Source: CAVTSA01 sp963790575
GTDB lineage: Bacteria; Chloroflexota; Dormibacteria; Dormibacterales; Dormibacteraceae
Assembly (NCBI GenBank): GCA_963790575.1
Contig: CAWBPD010000032.1
Coordinates: 1 to 64,000 of the forward strand
Length of the DNA stretch: 64,000 nt
Direction of reading: 5' to 3'
A model generated the notes under the pieces. That model ran no database searches. It saw nothing but the letters and a program-made list of their open reading frames with translations, and was not told where the DNA came from. Numbering within the stretch: the stretch's first letter is position 1; the number at the start of each line of letters is the position of its first letter. This document shows, piece after piece, positions 42,427 through 51,297 of this stretch. Made by a program: the position numbers and the translations under genes.

Positions 42427-44397
42427 ATGTCGCGCGATGTCTCTGCATCCGTCCCTGCCCGCCTGCGAACTCGGCCACTCGTGAGCCGGCTGCTGCTGGC
42501 GGCGCTCGCCGGCGTCGCGTCGCCGGCGACCCCAGCCCGGACCGGATTCAGCTACACCGCCGCCGACACCCTGGTCTGGTCGGTGCCGGCGCTGCTCATC
42601 GCACCGCTGGTCGGGCTCCTGCTCCTGGTGAGCGGCGTCCGCACCCGGCGGGGGGCGGCGACGGTGGCGGCGGCGACGGTGGTGGTCACGCTCCTGGATG
42701 CGATCCTGGTCACAGTTGCCCTCTTCGGCGCCAACCTCCCTCACACCGCCACCTTTCAATGGATCAACCTCTCGGTTGCCTTCAGCGGCGACAGCCGTTT
42801 CGAGAGCTTCGGCATCGACCTCTCGTTCCGGGTCGATCACCTGATCCTCTTCTTTGTGATCGTGGCGCTCCTGCTGGCGCTGGGAACGGTGGTCTGGCAG
42901 CGCTCGGCGGCCCGGCAGGAGGCGGGGCCGGTGCGCTCGCAGGTCTGGCTTCTGGTCCTGGTCCTGGCCGGGATCGGCGTGCTCGTCAGCAGCGACCTGA
43001 TCGCGCTCTGCGGGTTCTGGTTGCTGAGCGGGCTCGCCGGCTACTTTCTGCTCGGCAACCGGTGGGGAGCGGAGGGAGTCAGCCGGGGCGCGGCGGTGGC
43101 GCTCGCGCTCCCTTTCCTAGGCGACCTGGCTCTGTTCGCCGCAGTCGGTCTTCTGTACGCCAAGTTCGGCGTCAGCGAGGTCGCGCAGCTGGCGCCGGTG
43201 TACGGACACGTAGCCGGAGTCTCGAAGGCCTACCTCGGCACCGGCGCGCTGCTCCTCCTCGGGGCATCGCTCGTGCGCGGTGCCCTCTGGCCGTTCTCGG
43301 TCTGGCAGACAGCGACGGTGGAGGCGTCTCCCGCCGCGACCGCTCTGGTGGCAGGAATCTGGCCGCTCCTGGCTGGTGAGCTGGTCTTCTTGAACCTGCC
43401 GCTGTTCGCGGCCACCGGGGTGGCGACCCCGCGGATCGCCGCCTGGGCGTTGATCATCCTTTCGCTGGCGGGACCGGCGCTCGGGCTGGCGCAGTTCGAG
43501 CTCCGCCGGACCGTGCTTCTGGCCTCCTCGGGTGCGGTTGGACTGTGCTTGCTCGCGATCCTGAAGACGGGCTCCGCCGCCCCCGCGCTGGCCGGGCTGG
43601 GAGCGATCGGGCTCGGCCGGGGGGCGATGCTGCTCGGCGGCGGCTGGATCGCCGAGCAGATGCGGACCGGGGACCTGCGCTTTTTGGGAGGCGGACTGAA
43701 CCGGCTCCGACAAGCGACCCTGGGACTGGGTGGCGGCGCGCTCGCGGTGGCCGCGGGCGCGGTCGCGGCGTCGGCCTGGCGCCATCCCTCGGTGGCCTGG
43801 GCCGGGCCCGCGCTCTGCCTGCTCCTGATCGCGGTCGCGCTGGCCCGGGCGTGGGCGGGCGCGGCGCTGGGCGAGGTCCCGCCGCGCCGCGCGTTCGAGG
43901 CCTCCCGCGTGCAGGATCTGCGCTCGGGCGCCGCCCTGGCCACGGGCACGCTGGCGGCGCTGGCGCTGGTCGCAGTGGTGCTGACGTTCGTCTGGTACTG
44001 GCTGCGCTTTCTGGTGCACGGCGCGGCGGCCTCGCCTCCGGCGTGGACCTTGGCCGTCTGGTGGGCGCCGGTGGTGGCCGGCGTGGCCCTGGGCACTCTG
44101 GCGATCGCGCGCGGTCGGGCCGGCACCCTGGCCGCGCAGCGCCGCCTCGCCTTCCCCGTCTTCCTGGTCCAGAGCCGGACCCGTCATGTCTGGCGCTTGG
44201 TCGCCGGCCGGTACGGGCTCGGCGCGCGTGGTGTCGAGCTGCGCCGGCTGCCGGCCCTGGAGTCCGCCACCGGCAGGGCGCTGAGCACCGCGCTGAGCAG
44301 GCCCTTCCGCCATCCCGGGACGCTCACCGCCGGGGCGCTGGTGGCGATCGCGCTGGGCGTGGTCCTGGCGCTGGCCGGCATCGGGGGCTGGCGATGA
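42427..44397 (+). CDS. NuoL-like antiporter-fold membrane protein without the usual charged path
   Basis: A 656-residue, roughly 14-16 span protein of the complex I/Mrp antiporter subunit family (NuoL branch). Alignable blocks: DRFESFGIDLSFRVDHLILF-like start, GFWLLSGLAGYFLLG for GWEGVGLCSYLLIG, GDLALFAAVGLLYAKFG, and VRGALWPFSVW for GKSAQLPLQTW. By eye the conserved glutamate (WEGVG) is leucine, the VGK lysine is arginine, and the HAATMV histidine segment reads VAGIWPLL. So proton pumping is doubtful. The ATG at 42427 is taken because sequence before it is the tandem repeat. It overlaps the next gene by four bases. Confidence 0.75.
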   Translation: MSRDVSASVPARLRTRPLVSRLLLAALAGVASPATPARTGFSYTAADTLVWSVPALLIAPLVGLLLLVSGVRTRRGAATVAAATVVVTLLDAILVTVALFGANLPHTATFQWINLSVAFSGDSRFESFGIDLSFRVDHLILFFVIVALLLALGTVVWQRSAARQEAGPVRSQVWLLVLVLAGIGVLVSSDLIALCGFWLLSGLAGYFLLGNRWGAEGVSRGAAVALALPFLGDLALFAAVGLLYAKFGVSEVAQLAPVYGHVAGVSKAYLGTGALLLLGASLVRGALWPFSVWQTATVEASPAATALVAGIWPLLAGELVFLNLPLFAATGVATPRIAAWALIILSLAGPALGLAQFELRRTVLLASSGAVGLCLLAILKTGSAAPALAGLGAIGLGRGAMLLGGGWIAEQMRTGDLRFLGGGLNRLRQATLGLGGGALAVAAGAVAASAWRHPSVAWAGPALCLLLIAVALARAWAGAALGEVPPRRAFEASRVQDLRSGAALATGTLAALALVAVVLTFVWYWLRFLVHGAAASPPAWTLAVWWAPVVAGVALGTLAIARGRAGTLAAQRRLAFPVFLVQSRTRHVWRLVAGRYGLGARGVELRRLPALESATGRALSTALSRPFRHPGTLTAGALVAIALGVVLALAGIGGWR

Positions 44398-46145
44398 TCG
44401 CGGAGCTGCACCTCCTGCTGGCGGCCACCCCCAGCCCGGTCCCCACGGTCGCCGCGACCACCCCGCCCGCCGTCGCTCCCACCCCTACGCCGACACCCTC
44501 GCCGCTCTCCTTCGGCGCCAACATCGTCAACTTCAGCTTCCTGCTCTCAGCGCTGGTCTGGATCCCATTTCTGACCGCGATCGTGGTCGCGCTGCTGCCG
44601 CCACCGCGCCGGGGCACCAGTCGCCGCTACCTGGGGGTCGCCTTCTGGATCAACCTCTTCCTGCTCGTCATCACCGTCATCGCCTACAGCCAGTTCAGCG
44701 AGTTCAGCTCCGGGCTCCAGTTCAACGAGCAGGTGCCGTGGCTGCCCGATGTCGGCATCCAGTACCACCTGGGGGTCACCGGGACCGGGATGGGCATGTT
44801 GGTGCTGAGCGGCTTGATCGGCGTCGCCGCCTGCCTCGCCGCCTACGACCTGCGCGACCGGCAGCGCGAGTTCTTCGTGCTCTTGCTGCTGACGCAATGG
44901 GCGGTGAACGGCGCCATCGCGGCGCAGGACACCATGCTCCTGGTCTTCTTTTTCACGGTGGCGGCGATCCCGCTCTCGCTGCTGGCCGGCGGTTGGAGCG
45001 TGGAGCGGCGGTGGCGGGCGGCGGGTCGGTTCGCCGCCTACTGGCTGCTCGGCTCGGGAGCCCTCTTGCTGGCGGTCCTGCTGCTGGTGGTGGCGACCGG
45101 CGGCCAGACCTTCCAGCTGATCGGGCTCTCCAACGGGAGTCCCACCTGGCAGTTCCAGCTCGTGGTCGGGATCCTGGTCCTGATCGCCTGCGCCACCCGG
45201 CTCCCGATCGTCCCGCTCCACGGCTGGGTTCGGGAGACGCTGGCCGAGCTGCCGCCCGCGGTGGCGGTGATCCTGATGGGAGCGGCGTCGCGCATCGGTG
45301 CCAGTGTGTTGCTCGACCTCCTGGTGGGCCCCGTCCACTGGGCCGCCAAGGAGCTGTCCCCTGTCATCGCCGGTCTGGCCGCGCTGACCGTGGTCTGGGC
45401 GGCCATCGGGGCCATCGGCACCCGGGATCTGCGCCGTCTCGCCGCCTACCTCTCGATGGTGCCAGGGGGTCTCACGCTGCTCGGCGTGGCCGGTTTGACG
45501 CCGCTCGCCCTGCAGGGGGTCCAGATCATGCTCTTCGCGGGCGGGCTGGCGGCGGCGGTGACGGTGGGTGTGGGGCTGACCACCGCCGATCGCCTGCAGA
45601 TGCGCAACCTGGCCAATCTGGGCGGCATGGCAACCCGCCTGCCACGCCTCACCTGGCTCATGGTGGGCGGGGTGGTGTCGACCCTGGGCATCCCCTTCAT
45701 GGCCACCTTCCCGGCCCTGGCGATGATCGTCCTCGGGTCCTTCTACGGGCAGCCGGTGGGAACCGTGGTGGTCCTCGCCGCTCTGGTGATGGCGGCGGTC
45801 GCGTGCGCGCTGCTGCTGCGCCGGGTGCTGTTCGGTCCTCGCCTCGGCGAGCGGCCCACGATCCGCGATGCCTCCATCTCGGAGGTCTGGTATGCCGGGA
45901 TCCTGATCGCCGCCCTGCTCTGGGTCGGCATCCTGCCCAGCGGACCCAAGGTGGCCGGGATCTCGGTCTTCGACCCCGGGTTCGCCAACATCCTGTCTCA
46001 GAACACGTCCACCATCTCGGCGCCCTACGTGCAGACCTCACCGGCGCCTCTGCCCACGCCGACGCCGTCCCCCTCGCCCGGCGCCAGCCCCTCTCCCAGC
46101 CCCAGCCCGACCCCGGCGCCCACCCCCTCTCCGAGCCCGAGCTGA
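44394..46145 (+). CDS. NuoM-like antiporter-fold membrane protein with Pro-rich ends
   Basis: A 583-residue protein. Residues 12-38 are Pro/Thr-rich (TPSPVPTVAATTPPAVAPTP) and the C-terminal 35 residues are Pro/Ser repeats (PTPTPSPSPGASPSPSPSPT), both likely outside the membrane core. The core aligns with NuoM: FFFTVAAIPLSLLAGGW for LFWELMLVPMYFLIALWG (Glu to Thr), CATRLPIVPLHGWV for FAVKMPVVPLHGWL (Lys to Arg), ASRIGASVLL for LLKTAAYGLL (Lys to Arg), RDLRRLAAYLSM and STLGIPFMATF. The same charge losses as its neighbour. It sits between the NuoL- and NuoN-like genes with overlapping stops and starts. Confidence 0.75.
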   Translation: MIAELHLLLAATPSPVPTVAATTPPAVAPTPTPTPSPLSFGANIVNFSFLLSALVWIPFLTAIVVALLPPPRRGTSRRYLGVAFWINLFLLVITVIAYSQFSEFSSGLQFNEQVPWLPDVGIQYHLGVTGTGMGMLVLSGLIGVAACLAAYDLRDRQREFFVLLLLTQWAVNGAIAAQDTMLLVFFFTVAAIPLSLLAGGWSVERRWRAAGRFAAYWLLGSGALLLAVLLLVVATGGQTFQLIGLSNGSPTWQFQLVVGILVLIACATRLPIVPLHGWVRETLAELPPAVAVILMGAASRIGASVLLDLLVGPVHWAAKELSPVIAGLAALTVVWAAIGAIGTRDLRRLAAYLSMVPGGLTLLGVAGLTPLALQGVQIMLFAGGLAAAVTVGVGLTTADRLQMRNLANLGGMATRLPRLTWLMVGGVVSTLGIPFMATFPALAMIVLGSFYGQPVGTVVVLAALVMAAVACALLLRRVLFGPRLGERPTIRDASISEVWYAGILIAALLWVGILPSGPKVAGISVFDPGFANILSQNTSTISAPYVQTSPAPLPTPTPSPSPGASPSPSPSPTPAPTPSPSPS

Positions 46146-47554
46146 TGCAGTACCTGGCGCTCCTACCCGAACTGTTGCTCCTGCTCGGCGGTCTGGTCGC
46201 GCTGGCCGGACTCCCGGCCCGCGCCGCGGGCATCGGGGTGGTCCCCGCCCTCGCGTTTCTCTTCGCCGTGGCCGCGTTCGCGATCGAGCTGTGGCAGGGT
46301 GCCCAGCTCGCCACTTTCGCCCGAGACACCTTCGCGCAGAATCGCTTCGCCCTCTTCGGCAAGGCGGCGGTGATCCTGACCCTCACCGTCTGGATCGCGG
46401 CCACCCGCGTCGACCCGGACTTCGACGACCGCCTCCTCCCGCTGGGCTTCCTGATCGCGCTCGGCGGCGCGGCGGTCAGCTCGGCGAGCGTGGTGCCCAT
46501 TCTCTGGGTCGGGCTGCTGCTCGCGGTGGGCGGATTCTGCATCCCATTGGTGGCCGTTCCCGACCGGCGGCGCGACGGCCGCGTGGGGGCAGGGGTGGTG
46601 GGCCTGGTGGTCAGCGGGCTGGGGCTCCTGGTGCTTTCACTCGCCTTCCACACCTGGCGCCTTTCGCAGCTGATCACGGCGATCCCCCGCTCACCAATCT
46701 CGCTGGGTGGTGGGTTGCTGGCGATGCTGGCCCTGGCCGGGGTGGTGGCACCGCTGATCGGCACCGGCTACACGGCCCGCGCCGAGGAGGCGACCCTGGG
46801 CGAGTCCGCGCGCGGCCGCGTCCAGCGTGGGTTGGAGCCAGCGTTGTTGGGGTTGCTTTGCGGCCCGGTGACGGTGGTCTTGATACTGGCGGCGGCCCGG
46901 ATCGCGGCGGCGGCGTTCGCGGTGGGCCCGCTCTGGGGTCCGCTGCTGGCCGTGCTGGGGGTGGCGGCGGCGCTGACCGGCGCGCTGGCGGGCCTGGCAT
47001 CCCGCTCGGTGCGGGGACTGATCGGCTGGCTCGCGCTGGGGCAGACGGGCTGGGCGGTGGCAGCGCTGGGGGCGCATGGCCGGATGGGCACCGCGGCCGG
47101 CCTCTTCCTGGTGGTGGCAGTGGGCCTGGCGGGGGCGACCGCGCCGCTGCTGGCGGCCGGGCTGGATGGGCCCCGGGCCGGTGTGGCCGGTCTCGGCGGC
47201 CGGCAGCCGGGGCGCGGTATCGGCCTCTCCGTGGCCTTGCTGTCTCTCGCCGGCGCCCCGCCCGCGGCCGGCTTCGTGGCGCTGTTCTGGGCCGGGCTGC
47301 CGCTGGTCCAGAGCCGGTTGATCTGGGTGCTGTGCGCGGTGCTGCTGGCGGCGGGGCTGGGCACCTGGGCGGTGGTCCGCGTCCTGCTGCTGCTCTGGAT
47401 CGAGCCCGAGCTGGAGGAGCATCGCCCAGCGGCCGCGGTGACCGCGTGGAGCGGTGTGCTGGCGGCCGCGGTGGTCCTGCTCCTGGGCGTCCTCGCCAAC
47501 CCGATCTCGAACCTGGCTTTGCAGGCGACGGAGGCGATCGGGCTGCGCCACTGA
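46145..47554 (+). CDS. NuoN-like antiporter-fold membrane protein
   Basis: A 469-residue, about 13-span protein, close to the size of NuoN. It aligns with NuoN at ILWVGLLLAVGGFCIPLV (the VEL glutamate is glycine), SVRGLIGWLALGQTGWAVAA for IKRLLGYSSISHLGYLL, LSLAGAPPAAGFVALFWAGL for LSLAGIPMTLGFIGKFYVL (the late lysine is alanine) and a matching C-terminus. A segment after residue 130 (AVPDRRRDGRVGAGVVG) is more polar than usual. ATG overlaps the previous stop (TGATG). With the other two it forms a complete antiporter-subunit set but no quinone- or NADH-binding subunits are present. Confidence 0.72.
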   Translation: MQYLALLPELLLLLGGLVALAGLPARAAGIGVVPALAFLFAVAAFAIELWQGAQLATFARDTFAQNRFALFGKAAVILTLTVWIAATRVDPDFDDRLLPLGFLIALGGAAVSSASVVPILWVGLLLAVGGFCIPLVAVPDRRRDGRVGAGVVGLVVSGLGLLVLSLAFHTWRLSQLITAIPRSPISLGGGLLAMLALAGVVAPLIGTGYTARAEEATLGESARGRVQRGLEPALLGLLCGPVTVVLILAAARIAAAAFAVGPLWGPLLAVLGVAAALTGALAGLASRSVRGLIGWLALGQTGWAVAALGAHGRMGTAAGLFLVVAVGLAGATAPLLAAGLDGPRAGVAGLGGRQPGRGIGLSVALLSLAGAPPAAGFVALFWAGLPLVQSRLIWVLCAVLLAAGLGTWAVVRVLLLLWIEPELEEHRPAAAVTAWSGVLAAAVVLLLGVLANPISNLALQATEAIGLRH

Positions 47555-47615
47555 TGGAGGCGGCCGTCACCGCTCGCGCCCGGCGCCATTGGCGGTGGCG
47601 CCGGAGAATGGTGGT

Positions 47616-48413
47616 ATGAGCGAGCACAGGCCTCGCCCGGCGGAGTTGCCGGACGCGACCCGAGCCCGGCCACCCAGGCCGCCGCGCCGGCGGCGACTTG
47701 AGTTCCTGCAGTTGCGTCCTCACCTGAGCGGTGTGGTCGCGGCGGCCGTCTGGCTGGCGGCCTTCGGCGTCTGGTACTACCTGGCTCGGCCCCACCTCGG
47801 CGTGGTGGTCCTGGTCTGGTTCTGCCTGCTGGCGGTGGTGGGGGTGTTCATCCCCGGCGTAGCCAATCAGGTGACCCTCGCGCGCGCCTACCTGGCGGGT
47901 GTCGCGTTTGCCTACGTGCTGTCGCCCGCCAGCCTGGCCGGCCTTGCGATCACCGTCGCCCTCGGTGCGCTCAGCGACGTTTGCGACGGGTACGTGGCCC
48001 GGCGGCTGCACGAGGTGAGTGGGTTCGGCGGGGGACTCGATCCGGTGGTCGACGGCATTTTCTTCGGTGCCGCCGCGCTCGGACTCGCCGTCGGCGGCGC
48101 GTATCCGTTCTGGCTCGCGATCGTGGTCGGTGTGCGCTACACGACCCCGGCCGTGGTAGGTCTGGCGTTCCTGCTCCTGGGCTTCCATCCGGCGCTCCGC
48201 CATTCGCCCCTGGGGCAGCTCTCGACGGCGACGATCGCGGTCCTGTTCGCGCTCGTGGCACTGCTCCGTGGCATCGGCGTCGACACCACCTGGCCGGTGC
48301 TGGCGGCCCAAGTCTTGATTCCGCTGACGGCCCTGGGGGCGTGGGGGAACCTGGCCTGGACCAACTGGCACGTGCTGCGGCGCGAGGCGCAGGTGTCCCA
48401 CCGCCGGACTTGA
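47616..48413 (+). CDS. CDP-alcohol phosphatidyltransferase family membrane protein
   Basis: A 265-residue protein with a basic, proline-rich N-terminus (residues 1-33) and about six membrane spans. The family motif is DVCDGYVARRLHEVSGFGGG followed by LDPVVDG, which fits D-x2-DG-x2-AR-x8-G-x3-D-x3-D exactly, so catalysis should be intact. It would join a CDP-linked lipid to an alcohol such as glycerol phosphate or inositol phosphate; the substrate is not clear. It follows the Nuo-like genes after 62 bases and precedes the SRP RNA. Confidence 0.85.
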   Translation: MSEHRPRPAELPDATRARPPRPPRRRRLEFLQLRPHLSGVVAAAVWLAAFGVWYYLARPHLGVVVLVWFCLLAVVGVFIPGVANQVTLARAYLAGVAFAYVLSPASLAGLAITVALGALSDVCDGYVARRLHEVSGFGGGLDPVVDGIFFGAAALGLAVGGAYPFWLAIVVGVRYTTPAVVGLAFLLLGFHPALRHSPLGQLSTATIAVLFALVALLRGIGVDTTWPVLAAQVLIPLTALGAWGNLAWTNWHVLRREAQVSHRRT

Positions 48414-48455
48414 ACCTGAGGGGGGTTGGCGCGGCCCGATACCGGGTAGACTGCT

Positions 48456-48731
48456 GAGCGGCCGCGCTAGACGGGGAGATGGCGGTTCCCTGTACCGGCA
48501 ATCCGCCTTAGCCGGGTCGAATGCCCCTCGTGAGGTTTGGCCTCGCGGACCGGGCCGGTGTGGAACGTGTTGAAGGCCGGGACCTGCGCAGCGCGGGTCT
48601 CCGAACCCCGTCAGGTCCGGAAGGAAGCAGCGGTAAGGAGGCAGCCCGTGGGTGCCGCAGACATCCGGGCCGGAGCGGGAAGCATCGGCGCCGCCGGGAG
48701 CGTCGGATCGAAGAGGGGTGCGCGGCCGCTC
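48456..48731 (+). ncRNA. ffs: signal recognition particle RNA, large form
   Basis: The conserved apical domain GTCAGGTCCGGAAGGAAGCA (with GCGGTAAG after it) lies at 48610-48637. The 5' end GAGCGGCCGCGC (48456-48467) is the exact complement of GCGCGGCCGCTC (48720-48731), giving a closing helix and about 276 nt. The 5' third (GGCGGTTCCCTGTACCGGCA onward) would be an Alu-like domain. This is larger than the 4.5S type and recalls the Bacillus-type SRP RNA. It ends 17 bases before dnaX. Boundaries are set by the closing stem. Confidence 0.8.
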
Positions 48732-48748
48732 CCCCTCCGGCCACAGCG

Positions 48749-50347
48749 ATGACCTACCAAAGCCTCTACCGCAAGTACCGCTCCCAGACGTTCTCCGACC
48801 TGGTCGGCCAGGCCGCGGTGATTCGCGCGCTGGAAGGCGCCATCACCTCGGCGCGCGTCTCGCACGCCTACCTGTTCAGCGGTACCCGGGGGACCGGTAA
48901 GACCTCGACCGCGCGTCTCCTGGCCAAGGCGGTGAACTGCACCGCCCGGGCGGACGAGGACCCCGAGCCGTGCAACAGCTGCCCCTCCTGCCTCGCGGTG
49001 CAGGCCGGGACCGCCCTTGACCTGATCGAGATCGATGCCGCCAGCAACCGCGGCATCGACGAGATCCGCGATCTCCGGAACAAGGTCAACCTGGCTCCCG
49101 CGCAGCCGGGCGGCAAGAAGGTCTACATCCTGGACGAGGCGCACATGCTGAGCACGGATGCCTTCAACGCGCTGCTCAAGACGCTGGAGGAGCCGCCCGA
49201 GCACGCGGTGTTCATCCTCTGCACCACTGACCCGTCGAAGATCCCCGCGACCGTGATCGGTCGCTGCCAGCAGTTTCAGTTCCGGCGCTTCACGGACGAG
49301 CAGATCATGGGGCGGCTGCGTCACATCGCGGAGCGGGAGCAGGTGACGGTCGAGGACGGTGCGCTGCGGATCATCGCCGGCGTCGCCCAGGGGACGATGC
49401 GCGATGCGGTCGGTCTGCTCGACCAGCTGATCCCGCTCGCCGACGGTCCCATCACCGAGGGGCTGGCGCGCGAGATGCTGGGAATGACCGACCCCGCCCG
49501 CCTGGACGAGCTGCTGGACCTGGTCCTGCGAGGCGACGCGGGCGGGGCCCTTGGGGGCCTCGAGAACCTGTACGCTGCCGGCGCCGAGCTGCGGCAGGTG
49601 GTACGGGGGGTGATGGAACGCTGCCGGGACCGTCTGGTGGCGGCGATCGGCCAGCGCGACGCGGCGCTGCGACACCGCCTGGCGGCCATCCTCGACGGCC
49701 TGCTGCACCTGGACGGTGAGATCCGGCGCCACGCGGAGCCGCGCTTCCTCGCCGAGGCGACCTTCGTTCGGCTCGCGGTCGAGGTGGGGGAGGCCGGTGA
49801 GATGGCGGCCGCTGCCACTGCCCCCGCTCAAGCTCCGGCGCCCGCCCGGACGTCCTCGCCGCGGCTGGAGTCCGAGGCCACGCCGGCGCCGACTCTGCCT
49901 CCGCCCGCCGCTTCGCAGCCGGCGCCGGCAGCGCGGTCCGACCCGGCGTCCGGTCCCGGCTCGGGTCCGATTCCGCCGCCGGTGACCCCCGATGGGAACC
50001 TGGAGGCAGGGTGGTCCCGGATCCTGGATGCGCTGCCGGCCAAGATCAAGGCCTACTACCGCGAGGCGCGCCCGGAGCGGGAGGGGACAACGTTCCGGCT
50101 CTGGTTTCCCTACACCTTCCACCACAAGGCGGCGCTGGAGTCGCAGGCGGAAGTCGAGCCGCGGATTCAGGCCTGGCTGGGCTCCGGCACCACGGTCGAG
50201 ATTCGGTTGAAAGAGGAACGGCGGGTGCCGGGTGGCACTCCCACCGCCCGCCGGCCGGCGGTACCCGAGGACGATCCCGCCGTGCAGCAGGCCATGCGCA
50301 AGCTAGAAGGACGTGTCGTGCGCGTCACAGGGAGACCAGATCGATGA
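48749..50347 (+). CDS. dnaX: DNA polymerase III subunits gamma/tau
   Basis: A 532-residue clamp-loader ATPase. Walker A is GTRGTGKTSTAR (about residue 45), the zinc module is CTARADEDPEPCNSCPSC, Walker B is VYILDEAHML, and IGRCQQFQFRRF carries the arginine finger region. An Ala/Pro linker (residues 360-420) leads to a tau-like C-terminal domain (LEAGWSRILDALPAKIKAYY). The ATG at 48749 gives the family start MTYQSLYRKYRSQTFSDLVG. No clear slippage site was noted. It overlaps ybaB by four bases. Confidence 0.95.
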   Translation: MTYQSLYRKYRSQTFSDLVGQAAVIRALEGAITSARVSHAYLFSGTRGTGKTSTARLLAKAVNCTARADEDPEPCNSCPSCLAVQAGTALDLIEIDAASNRGIDEIRDLRNKVNLAPAQPGGKKVYILDEAHMLSTDAFNALLKTLEEPPEHAVFILCTTDPSKIPATVIGRCQQFQFRRFTDEQIMGRLRHIAEREQVTVEDGALRIIAGVAQGTMRDAVGLLDQLIPLADGPITEGLAREMLGMTDPARLDELLDLVLRGDAGGALGGLENLYAAGAELRQVVRGVMERCRDRLVAAIGQRDAALRHRLAAILDGLLHLDGEIRRHAEPRFLAEATFVRLAVEVGEAGEMAAAATAPAQAPAPARTSSPRLESEATPAPTLPPPAASQPAPAARSDPASGPGSGPIPPPVTPDGNLEAGWSRILDALPAKIKAYYREARPEREGTTFRLWFPYTFHHKAALESQAEVEPRIQAWLGSGTTVEIRLKEERRVPGGTPTARRPAVPEDDPAVQQAMRKLEGRVVRVTGRPDR

Positions 50348-50649
50348 ATCAGATGCGGATGATGCAGCAGGTCCAGCGGATGCAGGCCAAGATGGCCAAA
50401 GTCCAGGAGGACCTGGAGAAGGAGCAGATCGAAGCGACCGCCGGCGGCGGAGCGGTGAAGGCGGTGGTGAGCGGTTCGCAGCGGCTGCTCTCGGTGACCA
50501 TCGACCCCGATGTGGCGGACGACATCGAGATGCTGCAGGACTTGGTGGTGGCGGCAGTCAACGAGGCCACCGACAAGTCCAAGGAACTGGCGGCAGAGCG
50601 GATGGGCGAGGTGACCGCCGGGCTCGGCCTCCCTCCCGGACTCATCTGA
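50344..50649 (+). CDS. ybaB: YbaB/EbfC nucleoid-associated protein
   Basis: A 101-residue DNA-binding protein. MRMMQQVQRMQAKMAKVQED forms the first helix, AGGGAVKAVVSGSQRLLSVT the beta-hairpin, and DLVVAAVNEATDKSKELAAE the second helix. It lies between dnaX and recR, the standard order, with ATGA overlap on the left. Confidence 0.94.
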   Translation: MNQMRMMQQVQRMQAKMAKVQEDLEKEQIEATAGGGAVKAVVSGSQRLLSVTIDPDVADDIEMLQDLVVAAVNEATDKSKELAAERMGEVTAGLGLPPGLI

Positions 50650-50655
50650 GGCCAG

Positions 50656-51258
50656 ATGAGTGCGCTGCCGCCGGCGCTGGAGGACCTCGTCCAGGAGCTG
50701 TCACGCCTGCCCGGCGTAGGGCCCAAGACGGCGCAGCGGCTCGCCTTCCACGTGCTGCGGCTGGGTCCCGAGCGCGCGCGGGCCCTGGCGGGGGCGATCC
50801 AGGCGGTGACGGAGCGGATCGGCTACTGCACCCGCTGCCACAACCTCGCCGAGGAGGCGCTGTGCGCGATCTGTGCCGCTCCGCGCCGCGATCAGTCGGT
50901 GCTGTGCGTGGTGGAGTCTCCGATCCACCTGCTGGCGATCGAACGCACCGGCGAGTTCCGGGGCCTGTACTTCGTGCTCCACGGGGTGCTCAGCCCGATC
51001 GACGGCATCGGCCCGGATGAGATCCACCTCCCGCACCTCTTAGACCGCGTGGCTCGGGAGGAGATCCAGGAGGTGATCATCGCCACCGACTCCGACATCG
51101 AGGGCGAGGCGACCGCCACCTACCTCCACCGGGCGCTGGAGCCGCTCCGTGTGCAGGTCACGCGCCCGGCCCACGGCCTCCCCGTGGGCGGCGACCTCGA
51201 ATACGCCGACGAGCTCACCCTGGTCCGCGCTCTCGCCGGCCGCCGCGCCCTCGCCTGA
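50656..51258 (+). CDS. recR: recombination protein RecR
   Basis: A 200-residue member of the RecFOR gap-repair system. LSRLPGVGPKTAQRLAFHVL is the helix-hairpin-helix, CTRCHNLAEEALCAIC the four-cysteine zinc finger, and VLCVVESPIHLLAIERTGEF with GLYFVLHGVLSPIDGIGPD the Toprim domain. Only six bases separate it from ybaB. Confidence 0.96.
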   Translation: MSALPPALEDLVQELSRLPGVGPKTAQRLAFHVLRLGPERARALAGAIQAVTERIGYCTRCHNLAEEALCAICAAPRRDQSVLCVVESPIHLLAIERTGEFRGLYFVLHGVLSPIDGIGPDEIHLPHLLDRVAREEIQEVIIATDSDIEGEATATYLHRALEPLRVQVTRPAHGLPVGGDLEYADELTLVRALAGRRALA

Positions 51259-51297
51259 GTGGGGCTGCTTCCCGGGAAGCGGCCCAACCAGGGGCGG

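Noticed and set aside
42014..42484. Protein encoded by the tandem repeats
   Set aside because: The repeat units differ in length by non-multiples of three and the translation has no family features.
44547..47673. Large antisense frames across the Nuo-like genes
   Set aside because: Translations are Gln/Arg/Ala/Pro-rich shadows of high-GC membrane genes; the + frames carry clear transmembrane patterns and overlapping starts.
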